Source of the DNA: an uncultured Alistipes sp.
GTDB taxonomy: Bacteria; Bacteroidota; Bacteroidia; Bacteroidales; Rikenellaceae
Assembly (NCBI GenBank): GCA_947367255.1
Contig: CANBCZ010000008.1
Coordinates: 17,412-81,411, forward strand
Direction: 5' to 3'
Length of the DNA stretch: 64,000 bases
Under the pieces are notes generated by a model. The model made no database searches and had not been told where the DNA came from. It saw only the letters and a list, made by a program, of their open reading frames with translations. Below, one piece after another: positions 1-7,877 of the stretch. The translations under genes were made by a program, and so were the position numbers. How positions within the stretch are numbered: the stretch's first letter is position 1; every line of letters starts with the position of its first letter.

Positions 1-93
1 ATGTACGCTACAGCTATGGATAACCTCTACCTGATAACTACGGCAGATGGCAAAAAGTGGGTTATCAACTGTTTTGAGCCGGAGTTATTGTAA
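1..93 (+). CDS. C-terminal end of a gene cut by the window edge
   Basis: An open frame runs from base 1 to a TAA at 91-93 and encodes about 30 residues ending in FEPELL. It begins with an ATG at base 1, but this is probably internal and the gene likely starts outside the window. The short beta-rich tail with an aromatic/hydrophobic pattern resembles the end of small bacterial PH-like domains, but that is only an impression. It lies just upstream of the panC promoter on the same strand, and I see no terminator between them. Function unknown. Confidence 0.45.
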   Translation: MYATAMDNLYLITTADGKKWVINCFEPELL

Positions 94-109
94 AAAATGC
101 ATATAAGGT

Positions 110-140
110 ATTGTCCTTTTTGAATAGTTTTATAACTTTG
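110..140 (+). promoter_or_regulatory. Bacteroidota-type promoter for panC
   Basis: ATTG at 110-113 and TAACTTTG at 133-140 are separated by 19 bases, matching the Bacteroidota sigma-ABfr consensus (TTTG, N19, TAnnTTTG). The panC ATG follows at 159, giving a very short leader. It probably drives panC-panD and the downstream coupled genes. Confidence 0.7.
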
Positions 141-158
141 CTATAAATAAATGAAGAT

Positions 159-995
159 ATGAAATCGTTTTCAACAGTTTCTGACCTGCGTGCGGCTCTT
201 GCAGAGCGTACAGGTAAGGTAGTTGGCTTTGTGCCTACAATGGGAGCCCTGCATCAGGGTCATATCTCACTTGTGGAGCGTGCTCGAAAGGAGTGCGACA
301 TTGTTGTAGTGAGCGTCTTTGTCAATCCGACACAGTTTAACGATAAGAACGACCTGAAGAACTATCCTCGTACCCCTGAGGCTGATGCAGCAATGCTTGA
401 GGCGGCAGGTGTGGACTATGTGCTCTTCCCGAGTGTGGAGGAGATATATCCCGAGCCGGATACCAGAGTCTTCGACTTTGGCCTTATCGACAAGGTTATG
501 GAGGGCGCTACCCGTCCGGGTCACTTTAACGGCGTGGCACAGGTTGTCAGCCGACTCTTCGCCATTGTTGAGCCGGATAAGGCATACTTCGGCGAGAAGG
601 ACTTCCAGCAGATTGCCGTAATTCGCGCTATGTGTGCGCAGCTCGGTCTGTCTCTCGAGATTGTAGATTGTCCGATTATTCGCGACACAGACGGCCTTGC
701 TCGTTCATCAAGAAATACACTGCTTACCCCTGAGCACCGTGCAGCAGCGCCTCATATCTACGAGGTACTCAGCGCCGCAACAACAAAGCTCGGCGAGATG
801 ACTCCGCAGCAGCTTACAGCGTGGGTTGTGGAGCAGGTGGAGAGCAATCCGCTGCTGAAGGTTATCTACTTCCAGGCAGTTGATGCACTCTCTCTGCAGC
901 AGGTTGAAAATTGGGCAGACAGCAACCGTATTCAGGGCTGTATTGCTGTGCAGGCCGGAGAGATTCGACTTATTGATAATATCAAACTTAAATAA
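159..995 (+). CDS. panC: pantothenate synthetase
   Basis: Cytoplasmic enzyme that joins pantoate and beta-alanine using ATP, through a pantoyl-adenylate, to make pantothenate, the coenzyme A precursor. The 278-residue length is normal for the family. The nucleotidyl-transferase HIGH-type motif MGALHQGH is at residues 28-35, the conserved RPGHFNGV at about 119-126, FGEKDFQQ at about 144-151, and the KMSKS-equivalent RSSRN at 182-186. The start at 159 gives the usual [11 protein letters not shown]-terminus. The next gene, panD, starts 3 bases after the stop and supplies the beta-alanine substrate, so the pair forms a pathway operon. Confidence 0.97.
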   Translation: MKSFSTVSDLRAALAERTGKVVGFVPTMGALHQGHISLVERARKECDIVVVSVFVNPTQFNDKNDLKNYPRTPEADAAMLEAAGVDYVLFPSVEEIYPEPDTRVFDFGLIDKVMEGATRPGHFNGVAQVVSRLFAIVEPDKAYFGEKDFQQIAVIRAMCAQLGLSLEIVDCPIIRDTDGLARSSRNTLLTPEHRAAAPHIYEVLSAATTKLGEMTPQQLTAWVVEQVESNPLLKVIYFQAVDALSLQQVENWADSNRIQGCIAVQAGEIRLIDNIKLK

Positions 996-998
996 GAT

Positions 999-1352
999 AT
1001 GGTTATTGAGGTTCTCAAGTCCAAAATCCACCGAGTGACAGTCACTCAGGCAAATGTGGACTATGTAGGCAGTATTACTATTGACAGCGCCCTTATGGAG
1101 GCGGCAAATATTATTCGTGGCGAGAAGGTTCAGGTGGTAAATGTAACCAATGGCGAACGCCTCGAGACATACGCCATCCCGGGAGCAGCAGGCAGTGGTG
1201 TTATCTGCCTCAATGGAGCGGCAGCTCATAAGGCGTCGGTGGGCGATGTGATTATTATTATCTCATACGCTGCACTCGACTTTGAGGTGGCAAAGAGCTT
1301 CCAGCCGTGGGTTATCTTCCCGGAGACTGCGACAAATAAGTTGGTAAAATAA
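999..1352 (+). CDS. panD: aspartate 1-decarboxylase
   Basis: Pyruvoyl enzyme that decarboxylates L-aspartate to beta-alanine for pantothenate synthesis. It is 117 residues long, close to the E. coli enzyme (126). The self-cleavage pair Gly24-Ser25 lies in YVGSITID, where Ser25 becomes the pyruvoyl cofactor. The N-terminus [18 protein letters not shown] is typical, with the catalytic-region Lys9 and Tyr22 present. The stop codon overlaps the next start as TAATG at 1350-1354, indicating translational coupling to the DUF456 protein. No separate PanM-type maturation factor is visible nearby. Confidence 0.97.
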   Translation: MVIEVLKSKIHRVTVTQANVDYVGSITIDSALMEAANIIRGEKVQVVNVTNGERLETYAIPGAAGSGVICLNGAAAHKASVGDVIIIISYAALDFEVAKSFQPWVIFPETATNKLVK

Positions 1353-1864
1353 TGGATGTAATACTCTCGATACTTGCTATACTACTAATCGTGATAGGCA
1401 TTGTCGGCTGTATAGTACCTATACTGCCCGGTGTGGCGCTTGCATACGCGGGCTATCTGTGCTGTTACTTCTGCTCCTTTTCACAGATATCGACTACAGC
1501 GGTATGGGTATATCTGCTGCTGACCATTGTCGTATCTGTTGCCGACTATATTCTGCCGGTATATATGACAAAGGTGGCAGGTGGCAGCAAGGCGGGTGAG
1601 CGTGGTGCCCTTGCGGGACTTATCGTAGGTATGCTCTTGGGAAGTATCGTCGGTGCTATCTTAGGTCCATTCTTCGGAGCAGTTATCGGCGAACTTATTG
1701 CCGACTCGTCAGACAAAAGACGGGCATTTAAGTCGGGCTTGGGTTCGTTTGTTTCGTTCCTGCTCGGTACGGGCGTAAAGATTATACTGAGTTTTGCAAT
1801 GCTCATTGCGGTATTTGGCGAGATATTTCCCGCAATAAAAGATTGGTTCGTAAATCTATTCTAA
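1352..1864 (+). CDS. DUF456-family integral membrane protein
   Basis: A 170-residue hydrophobic protein with about four to five membrane segments. It begins with a long helix (ILSILAILLIVIGIVGCIVP) followed by the glycine-rich small-residue stretches typical of DUF456 (LAGLIVGMLLGSIVGAILGP, about residues 90-110). Its molecular role is not known; the GxxxG-rich core suggests packed helices or oligomerisation. It is translationally coupled to panD by a TAATG overlap, and the M16 peptidase ATG follows 11 bases after its stop, so it is probably co-transcribed, although no shared pathway is obvious. Confidence 0.8.
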   Translation: MDVILSILAILLIVIGIVGCIVPILPGVALAYAGYLCCYFCSFSQISTTAVWVYLLLTIVVSVADYILPVYMTKVAGGSKAGERGALAGLIVGMLLGSIVGAILGPFFGAVIGELIADSSDKRRAFKSGLGSFVSFLLGTGVKIILSFAMLIAVFGEIFPAIKDWFVNLF

Positions 1865-1875
1865 ATTTCAAAAAT

Positions 1876-4779
1876 ATGAGACACATTAGGTTAATTCTGA
1901 TGGCAGTAGCGGTTTTTGCACTGTCATCTTGCTCTGAGTATAGTTATGAGAAGGTCTCTGGCGATCCGCTCCAGACCCGTATCTATACACTCGACAACGG
2001 ACTGAAGGTCTACCTCTCCGTAAATAAGGAGCAACCGCGTATTCAGACCATTATCTCTGTGCGTGTGGGTGCAAAGAATGACCCTGCAGAGACTACAGGT
2101 CTTGCTCACTACTTCGAGCACCTTATGTTTAAGGGTACCGATAAGTTCGGTACAAGCGATTATGAGGCTGAGAAACCTCTGCTCGACCAGATTGAGGCTC
2201 TGTTTGAGCAGTATCGCGTAACTACTGACGAGCGTCAGCGCAAGGCTATCTATGCGCAGATTGACGAGCTGTCACAGCAGGCTTCAAAGCTCTCTATTCC
2301 GAATGAGTACGATAAGCTTATTCAGAGCATCGGTGGCGACGGCTGTAATGCGTGGACATCTTACGATGAGACCAGCTATATGTCCGAGATTCCGTCAAAT
2401 CAGGTCGAGAATTGGGCGAAGATTGAGTCGGAGCGCTTCAAGAACTCTGTTATTCGTGGTTTCCATACCGAGCTTGAGACAGTGTATGAGGAGTACAATA
2501 TGAGCCTCACACGCGACAATAACAAGGTTATCGATAAGTTCCTCGGTCTGATGATGCCTAACCACCCATACGGTCAGCACTCTGTTCTCGGTAAGCAGGA
2601 GCATCTGAAGAATCCGTCTATTACCAATATCAAGAACTACTACAAGACCTACTATGTGCCAAACAATATGGCAGTATGTCTTTCGGGTGACTTCAATCCG
2701 GATGAGGTTATCGCTATTGTAGACAAGTACTTCGGCGATATGACTCCGAATGAGAACCTCCCACAGGGTGTTGAGGGCGAGATTACCCCTGTCACTGAGC
2801 CTCGTCGTGCCGAGGTGTGGGGTCTTGAGAGTGAGACCCTCTTTGCAGGTTGGCTCACCGGTGCAGCAAATAGTGATGATGCACTTATGCTCGATATCGT
2901 GTCGTCTGTGCTGAGCAACGGCAACTGCGGTCTTATCGATATCAACCTTACACAGGAGCAGAAGGTGCTCTATGCTGCAGCGTCGGCAGATCAGCTCTCT
3001 GATGCGGGCTTTATGATGCTCTTCGGTATGCCGAAACAGGGTCAGACCCTTGAGCAGGTTGAGGCACTGCTGCTTGAGCAGGTAAATGCTCTGCGTAATG
3101 GCGAGTTTGAGGAGTCGCTTCTCAATGCGATTATCGCCAACTACAAGCGCGATTTGATGGTCTCGTATGAGGATAACTTCAACCGTTGCTACGCTATGGC
3201 GCTCTCGTTTATCAACCAGAACGAGTGGGCAGATGTAGTATCTAAGCTCGACCGTGCATCGAAGATTACAAAGGAGGATGTTATCGCTTGGGCTAACAAA
3301 AACCTTACTGAGGATACCCTTGTGACCGTATATAAGCGTCAGGGCGAGGATGAGAATCAGAAGAAGATTGACAAGCCACAGATTACTCCAATAGCGACAA
3401 ACCGCGACAACCAGTCCGAGTTCCTTAAGGCTATCGCAGGCTCTAAGGTTGCACCTATCGCTCCGCGCTTTACCGACTATGAGCGCGATATGGATATCTT
3501 TACCCTGAGCAACGGACTTGAGGTGCTCTACAAGCAGAATGAGCTTAACGAGCGCTTTGAGCTTGTCTATCTCTACGACTTCGGAACAGATAATGATCCG
3601 GCACTCTCTGTGGCACGCGAGTATATGTCGCTGCTCGGAACAGAGGAGAAGAGCCTTGCTCAGATTATGAGTGAGCAGTATGAGCTGGCTTGCGATGTAT
3701 CGTTCTCGCCGTCACGCAACAACTTCTATGTTACCGTTTCGGGTATTGCCGAGAATATGCCTGCTGCAATGGCACTTGCCGAGGATTATATGGCAAATGT
3801 TGTGGGCGAGGATGATGTGCTTGCCGAGGTTAAGAGCGATATTCTCAAGGAGCGAGCAAACAATAAGGCTAATCAGCGTGCAAACTACAACGCTCTGCAG
3901 CGTTATGTCCTGTATGGTGCAGACTATGTGGCTCGCACAACCCTTACAAACGAGCAGTTGATGGCTCTTGAGTCTGAGGCACTGCTCGATAAGATTCGTG
4001 GTCTGAAGAGCTATCAGCACCGCATCCTCTACTACGGTCCGCACAGCAAGCGAGAGCTTACAAAGCTGCTCGAGGCTAACCATACCGTTGCCGAGGAGTT
4101 GATACCTGTAGAGTATACTACCACTTCGCCTGTTGAGGTTACCGAGCCTAAGGTTGTCCTTGCACAGTATGATGCAAAGCAGATCTACTATATGCAGTAT
4201 ACCTGCGGCGGCGATATGTTCGATGTTGCTCTCGATCCGTCTGTACGCCTCTATAATGAGTACTTCAGTGGCGGTATGAACGCTATCGTCTTCCAGGAGA
4301 TGCGTGAGGCACGCGGTCTGGCTTACTCTTCATACGCATACCTCGGTCAGGGTAATACCTGCCACGAGCCATACTACTTCTACGCCTTTATCGCAACCCA
4401 GAATGACAAGATGCAGCAGGCTGTTGAGGCATTTGACGAGATTATCGAGAATATGCCGCAGTCAGAGGCAGCCTTCGAACTTACAAAGCAGGGTCTGCTG
4501 ACAGGTATGGCTACAGGTAGAACTACCAAGATGGATATTCTGTGGAAGTATATCGGCGATATGCGCTTCGGTATTACCGATATCAACCGCACCGAGGCAG
4601 TCTATAACGCTATTCAGACTATGACCCTCGCAGATGTTGTCGAGTTCCAGCAGAACCATATCAAGGGCAATAAGTATGTCTACTGCATCCTCGGCGATAA
4701 GAACGATGTGGATATAAAGTACCTCAAGACCTTGGGTAAGTTGGAGTTTGTTACTCCTGAGCAGATCTTCGGATATTAG
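1876..4779 (+). CDS. M16-family zinc metallopeptidase, lipoprotein
   Basis: Two-half (about 967 residues) insulinase/pitrilysin-type peptidase. The ATG at 1876 is preferred over the in-frame upstream start at 1843 because it directly gives a lipoprotein signal (MRHIRLILMAVAVFALSSC, lipobox Cys19), whereas the longer version overlaps the upstream gene and adds a charged tail. The inverted zinc motif HYFEH is at residues 78-82, with the downstream zinc-ligand region ELETVYEEYN about 75 residues later. The C-terminal half has the family fold but no HxxEH, as usual for the non-catalytic half. It is expected to be anchored to a membrane and to act in the periplasm or at the surface. The stop is followed immediately by a structured repeat (4780-4900). 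Confidence 0.9.
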   Translation: MRHIRLILMAVAVFALSSCSEYSYEKVSGDPLQTRIYTLDNGLKVYLSVNKEQPRIQTIISVRVGAKNDPAETTGLAHYFEHLMFKGTDKFGTSDYEAEKPLLDQIEALFEQYRVTTDERQRKAIYAQIDELSQQASKLSIPNEYDKLIQSIGGDGCNAWTSYDETSYMSEIPSNQVENWAKIESERFKNSVIRGFHTELETVYEEYNMSLTRDNNKVIDKFLGLMMPNHPYGQHSVLGKQEHLKNPSITNIKNYYKTYYVPNNMAVCLSGDFNPDEVIAIVDKYFGDMTPNENLPQGVEGEITPVTEPRRAEVWGLESETLFAGWLTGAANSDDALMLDIVSSVLSNGNCGLIDINLTQEQKVLYAAASADQLSDAGFMMLFGMPKQGQTLEQVEALLLEQVNALRNGEFEESLLNAIIANYKRDLMVSYEDNFNRCYAMALSFINQNEWADVVSKLDRASKITKEDVIAWANKNLTEDTLVTVYKRQGEDENQKKIDKPQITPIATNRDNQSEFLKAIAGSKVAPIAPRFTDYERDMDIFTLSNGLEVLYKQNELNERFELVYLYDFGTDNDPALSVAREYMSLLGTEEKSLAQIMSEQYELACDVSFSPSRNNFYVTVSGIAENMPAAMALAEDYMANVVGEDDVLAEVKSDILKERANNKANQRANYNALQRYVLYGADYVARTTLTNEQLMALESEALLDKIRGLKSYQHRILYYGPHSKRELTKLLEANHTVAEELIPVEYTTTSPVEVTEPKVVLAQYDAKQIYYMQYTCGGDMFDVALDPSVRLYNEYFSGGMNAIVFQEMREARGLAYSSYAYLGQGNTCHEPYYFYAFIATQNDKMQQAVEAFDEIIENMPQSEAAFELTKQGLLTGMATGRTTKMDILWKYIGDMRFGITDINRTEAVYNAIQTMTLADVVEFQQNHIKGNKYVYCILGDKNDVDIKYLKTLGKLEFVTPEQIFGY

Positions 4780-4900
4780 TTTTATCGTGAAAAGGCAGCA
4801 TTAGCTGCATATCCCTCATATCCCCGAATGGGAAATACGCAGAGTATGTCCCATCCGGGGATATTTCACGATATACAGCTACTACCTTTTGACAACAAAA
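4780..4900 (+). repeat. Structured intergenic element, family A (copy A4)
   Basis: It begins at the first base after the M16 stop codon. Outer arms 4780-4798 and 4882-4900 pair over about 15 of 19 positions (core CGTGAAAAGG with CCTTTTGAC). A left sub-hairpin GCAGCattaGCTGC follows, then a central stem 4818-4832/4850-4864 (ATATCCCCGAATGGG with CCCATCCGGGGATAT, one mismatch) closed by a loop at 4833-4849 containing ATAC-GCAGA-GTAT. Framework bases (CGTGAAAA, ATCCC, CACGAT, TTTTGAC.ACAAA) match the copies at 37.7, 45.4 and 62.6 kb, but the central stem sequence is different. The apical part is nearly identical to the one at 43.76-43.79 kb. Confidence 0.8.
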
Positions 4901-4940
4901 CGGTCGTCACTTTGATAGACCATCAAAATTTATTGTAGCT

Positions 4941-4972
4941 ATTGCTTTTTTGCGAAAATATTCGTAAATTTG
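4941..4972 (+). promoter_or_regulatory. Putative promoter
   Basis: ATTG at 4941-4944, 20 bases, then TAAATTTG at 4965-4972 fit the Bacteroidota promoter pattern. The start codon of the next gene is at 5011, giving a leader of about 30 bases. Confidence 0.5.
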
Positions 4973-5010
4973 TAGAGAACTTAGAAACTGAACCTTAAAA
5001 CTTGTGGGCT

Positions 5011-5394
5011 ATGAAAAAGGTATTATCTTATCTTGTGGCATTTCTTGTGGGTGTGGTTGTCACACTGCTTATTGTCGGTAGACCTATCGGCAAAAATGGT
5101 ATGATATTCTTCAAGGAGGCAGGCGAGAGCCTGAGTACCAACCGCTTTGAGGTGTCAAGGGTGGTGGATGACCACTGCGCTTTGGCATACGAGCTGGTCT
5201 ATGATGCCGAGTTCGGTTATATGTCTTCAAGTCTGTTGGCTCTTGTGACAAACGATGATGGCGAGTACTACTACGACGGACAGATTCTCAAGGTCTCAAA
5301 GGGCAAGTGTATGCGTCAGGTCGGTGTCTATAGATATAAGACCAAGGCAGACGAGTGGAAGACCGTGCCAATTGTAAAACTGATGGATATTTAA
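5011..5394 (+). CDS. Small membrane-anchored hypothetical protein
   Basis: A 127-residue protein that I do not recognise. The ATG at 5011 is preferred over the TTG at 5002. It has one N-terminal hydrophobic helix (about residues 5-25, KKVLSYLVAFLVGVVVTLLI) that could be an uncleaved anchor, followed by about 100 residues predicted to lie outside the cytoplasm. The soluble part has a beta-rich pattern with a YEYDGQILK-like strand region (DDGEYYYDGQILKVSKGK) and two Cys residues. It is a single-gene unit with its own promoter and a hairpin terminator shared with the convergent lipoprotein gene. Confidence 0.65.
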   Translation: MKKVLSYLVAFLVGVVVTLLIVGRPIGKNGMIFFKEAGESLSTNRFEVSRVVDDHCALAYELVYDAEFGYMSSSLLALVTNDDGEYYYDGQILKVSKGKCMRQVGVYRYKTKADEWKTVPIVKLMDI

Positions 5395-5471
5395 GGATTT
5401 GCCTAACAAGGCTCTTTGGGCTGCGAACAGCTTCAAAACAGCTCTTGTTATACAAATTCTTGCAAAAGCAA

Positions 5472-5505
5472 AGGGCGTCCAAAATATTGGATGCCCTCCT
5501 TTTAT
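5472..5505. terminator. Bidirectional hairpin terminator
   Basis: Arms AGGGCGTCCAA and TTGGATGCCCT (5472-5497, one G-T pair) form a stable hairpin with T-rich sequence on both sides, between a + gene ending at 5394 and a - gene ending at 5502. Just upstream, TAACAAG and CTTGTTA (about 5403-5451) form a second weak inverted pair. Confidence 0.65.
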
Positions 5506-6155
5506 CTATAGCTGCTGCCGTTGAGGGTAGCGAAGATATTCTCGTCTTTATAGCGGCTCTCGTAGTCGAGGCGGATGTTGTTGCTGTCGATAGTGCCTAT
5601 ATAACGGATTGTATAACCATTCAGAGCCTCGGGCGAGGGTTGCAGACCATCCATTATAAACTCGCCATAGCGGTAGTAGAGCAGTCGTAGCGTAGTCTGC
5701 GCATAGGGGCTGCTCAAAGCCTTGTATTCGGTGTTGGTGAGCGAGATTGTCAGATTTTGGCTGTCGTAGCTCCACAATAGGGTAGTGTAGAGGAACGGAT
5801 AGGGGATGTTGTTATACGGTGCAGGGGCGTAGAGGTAGCATTGACTACAGGTACCGTCAGCGTAGAAGATAAGGTTGAGAAATTGGCTCCCTTTACCGAA
5901 GGCTGTGTTGATAAATCCGCTGAAGGAGGTGTTCCAAATCTCGCCATTGCGGTAGGTAATCCAGTTGTCTATATCCCACACACCCTGTTCGATGTCGGAG
6001 ATAAATGTTTGAAAGTCCGAAGTTGTTGCCGGATGGTCGGTGACAAGACTCTGAACATAGTTTATCTGGTGGCGAGGGGTCCAGTTGTCGCCATCGTTGC
6101 AGCTGATAGCGGAGAGCACAGCCACAAGGGGTAATAAAAGTAAAAATCGTCTCAT
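5502..6155 (-). CDS. Small lipoprotein, paralogue of the two at 18.6-19.9 kb
   Basis: 217 residues. MRRFLLLLPLVAVLSAISC is a lipoprotein signal with the acylated Cys at 19. The middle contains FYADGTCSQCYLY, then PFLYTTLLWSYD and a TISLTN strand, ending with a YESRYKDE tail. The same order of motifs (xYxDGTCRxxY, YNTLxW, T-rich strand, GxLP, R.EYES.Y) occurs in the lipoproteins at 18595-19104 and 19235-19876, so the three form a local family. A beta-barrel or lipocalin-like fold is possible, but this is inference. The gene follows another lipoprotein by 40 bases and is probably in its operon. Confidence 0.72.
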   Translation of the reverse strand: MRRFLLLLPLVAVLSAISCNDGDNWTPRHQINYVQSLVTDHPATTSDFQTFISDIEQGVWDIDNWITYRNGEIWNTSFSGFINTAFGKGSQFLNLIFYADGTCSQCYLYAPAPYNNIPYPFLYTTLLWSYDSQNLTISLTNTEYKALSSPYAQTTLRLLYYRYGEFIMDGLQPSPEALNGYTIRYIGTIDSNNIRLDYESRYKDENIFATLNGSSYR

Positions 6156-6195
6156 AACTCACTGTTTTTGTTATGAAACGATCTTTACAAATATT

Positions 6196-6957
6196 TTACC
6201 ACAAAAGGATGTTTGCTAAACGATCTGTATACACTATAGCCTCACCCGTGTCGAGTGTAAGGGTAATGGTTATTGTGTGGTCGTAGTAGTTCTCGGGGAT
6301 TGTTGTTGTGGTGAGCTGGATGTCTGTGCCACCGTATATGTTCCAATCGCTCTCAAGCAGCGGAGCCATATCTGCTGCGGTTATCTCGCTAACGACAGAG
6401 CTGCGAACAATGTACGAGTTGTCGTCGTAGCCGCTTGAGATATACTCGCTCAGCGTGCCGTAATCGGCAGTAAAGAGCGGAGCAAGGTCTGTCCCTGCAG
6501 GGTAGCCTGCTGTCCACTCGGCATTACTTGTAATCGAAATCTTTGAAATCTGCTCGCCAAATGCGTAGTAGATGCAGTTGCCGCTCTCGAGCTGCCACTT
6601 GCCGTTGCCCTTCTTGTCGGCATAGAAACGGAATACGGACTGATTAGGGTTGTAGTCGTTGAACTTCTTCTGCGCCTCGTTGAAAGCCTTTGCCTTGTCG
6701 CCTGTAGGGTTGTCTATAAGGTCGTATATCGAACCGATGTTGTTGCCCACAAGACTGAGCATAATATCCAGACGCTCAACGCCCATATCTGCAACCATAA
6801 TGGTATGCATAGGCATCTTACCCTCCTCTACGCGGATAAACTTGAAGTATGCATTTACGGTGCTGCTGGTCTTAAAAGTCTCCTCTGTAGGATTTACGCT
6901 ACCTAAACAACCTACACTCAGCGCCGCTATTGCCAAAATAATCGATAATTTTTTCAT
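6196..6957 (-). CDS. Lipoprotein of unknown function
   Basis: 253 residues. The signal MKKLSIILAIAALSVGC ends in a lipobox with Cys17, so it should be anchored in a membrane and probably sits in the outer envelope. The remainder alternates short beta strands with an internal amphipathic helix (about residues 60-110) and resembles no family I can name. It lacks the DGTCR motif of the neighbouring lipoprotein family, although the C-terminus is again beta-rich (NYYDHTITITLTLDTGEAIV). It is first of a two-gene unit with 5502-6155, driven by the promoter at 6980-7010. Confidence 0.68.
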   Translation of the reverse strand: MKKLSIILAIAALSVGCLGSVNPTEETFKTSSTVNAYFKFIRVEEGKMPMHTIMVADMGVERLDIMLSLVGNNIGSIYDLIDNPTGDKAKAFNEAQKKFNDYNPNQSVFRFYADKKGNGKWQLESGNCIYYAFGEQISKISITSNAEWTAGYPAGTDLAPLFTADYGTLSEYISSGYDDNSYIVRSSVVSEITAADMAPLLESDWNIYGGTDIQLTTTTIPENYYDHTITITLTLDTGEAIVYTDRLANILLW

Positions 6958-6979
6958 AGTCTATTTGTAAATTTCTGCA

Positions 6980-7010
6980 CAAAGGTAACACTTTTTTGTA
7001 TATTCACAAA
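6980..7010 (-). promoter_or_regulatory. Bacteroidota-type promoter for the 6957/6155 lipoprotein pair
   Basis: On the minus strand TTTG (7010-7007), exactly 19 bases, then TACCTTTG (6987-6980). The start codon follows at 6957. This is an exact consensus match. Confidence 0.75.
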
Positions 7011-7086
7011 AAATCCCGCGCATCGGTAAAGGTGTAGGTGTATTTTGCCGAACTGCCGGAGCGGTGTGGAATATCTTCGGGTAAAG

Positions 7087-7117
7087 TTTGAAAATCTGAG
7101 AAATTTTTGTATCTTTA
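7087..7117 (+). promoter_or_regulatory. Bacteroidota-type promoter for the DUF2807 gene
   Basis: TTTG at 7087-7090, exactly 19 bases, then TATCTTTA at 7110-7117. The start codon at 7134 follows closely. It also settles the start, because the in-frame upstream start at 7107 would lie inside the promoter. Confidence 0.72.
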
Positions 7118-7133
7118 CACAAAATTGTGGACT

Positions 7134-7874
7134 ATGAGAAAGTTTGTACTTGTTATATTGGCATTTGCGGCATTGTCGGCGTCGGCAGATAATGTTGTAA
7201 AGGAGCAGACAGATGCTGCTGTTAGCGCAAAGGTTATATCTATGCCCAAGACAGAGTGGCTGCCATCGTACAGCAAGGTGGTTGTCGAAGGTGCTGTAAA
7301 TGTGGTCTTTAAGCACGCAGAGAGCAGTGAGTCGCTCAAGATTATCTACGACCAGAAGGGTGCAACAACCTCTCGTTTCCGTGCGGGCGTAGACAAGAAG
7401 GGTGTGCTGTCAATCTCGGAGCGTACGCTGAGCAAGGAGCATACTACAGTGACTGAGGTTACTGTATGGTATAACAACCTTGAGAGCATTACGGTAGATG
7501 GCTCTACAGTCCTCTTTGAGAATGAGGTGGAGTCAAAACTGCTCGATATAAAGGTTAAGAGTAAGGCTACTCTGACGCTCAATATAGAGGCTATGGATGC
7601 ACTTGTGGAGTGCACAGGCAAGAGCTCTCTGCAGATTGGCGGTCAGTCGCGTTATTTCACACTCGCAATCTCTACTGCCAATATGAGCGGTTTTGATCTG
7701 CAGACCGTTGCATCAAATATTGACGCATCGCACGATGCAGAGGTGCGCCTATCTGTCTCTGAGCGTCTGGAGGCCATTACATCGACCTCTGCAAAGATAT
7801 ACTACAAGGGCGAACCTGCCATTTTGAGAACCAAGAACTCACTCTTTGGTGGCGAGATTGCAGCTGTGAATTAG
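7134..7874 (+). CDS. DUF2807 (head-GIN type) secreted protein
   Basis: 246 residues. The start at 7134 gives a clean cleavable signal (MRKFVLVILAFAALSASADN). The mature part has the repeated short-strand pattern of the DUF2807 putative auto-transporter adhesin family: VVVEGAVNVVFKH near the start, ESITVDGSTVLFENEV in the middle, then ALVECTGKSSLQI and VRLSVSERLEAITSTSAKIYYKG, consistent with a right-handed beta solenoid. Function is unproven; an envelope or surface role is inferred from secretion. The next gene starts 3 bases after the stop, so the two are co-transcribed despite no clear functional link. Confidence 0.82.
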   Translation: MRKFVLVILAFAALSASADNVVKEQTDAAVSAKVISMPKTEWLPSYSKVVVEGAVNVVFKHAESSESLKIIYDQKGATTSRFRAGVDKKGVLSISERTLSKEHTTVTEVTVWYNNLESITVDGSTVLFENEVESKLLDIKVKSKATLTLNIEAMDALVECTGKSSLQIGGQSRYFTLAISTANMSGFDLQTVASNIDASHDAEVRLSVSERLEAITSTSAKIYYKGEPAILRTKNSLFGGEIAAVN

Positions 7875-7877
7875 CCT

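Noticed and set aside
1843..1875. Upstream start for the M16 peptidase
   Set aside because: It overlaps the DUF456 gene and would bury the lipoprotein signal that the ATG at 1876 exposes.
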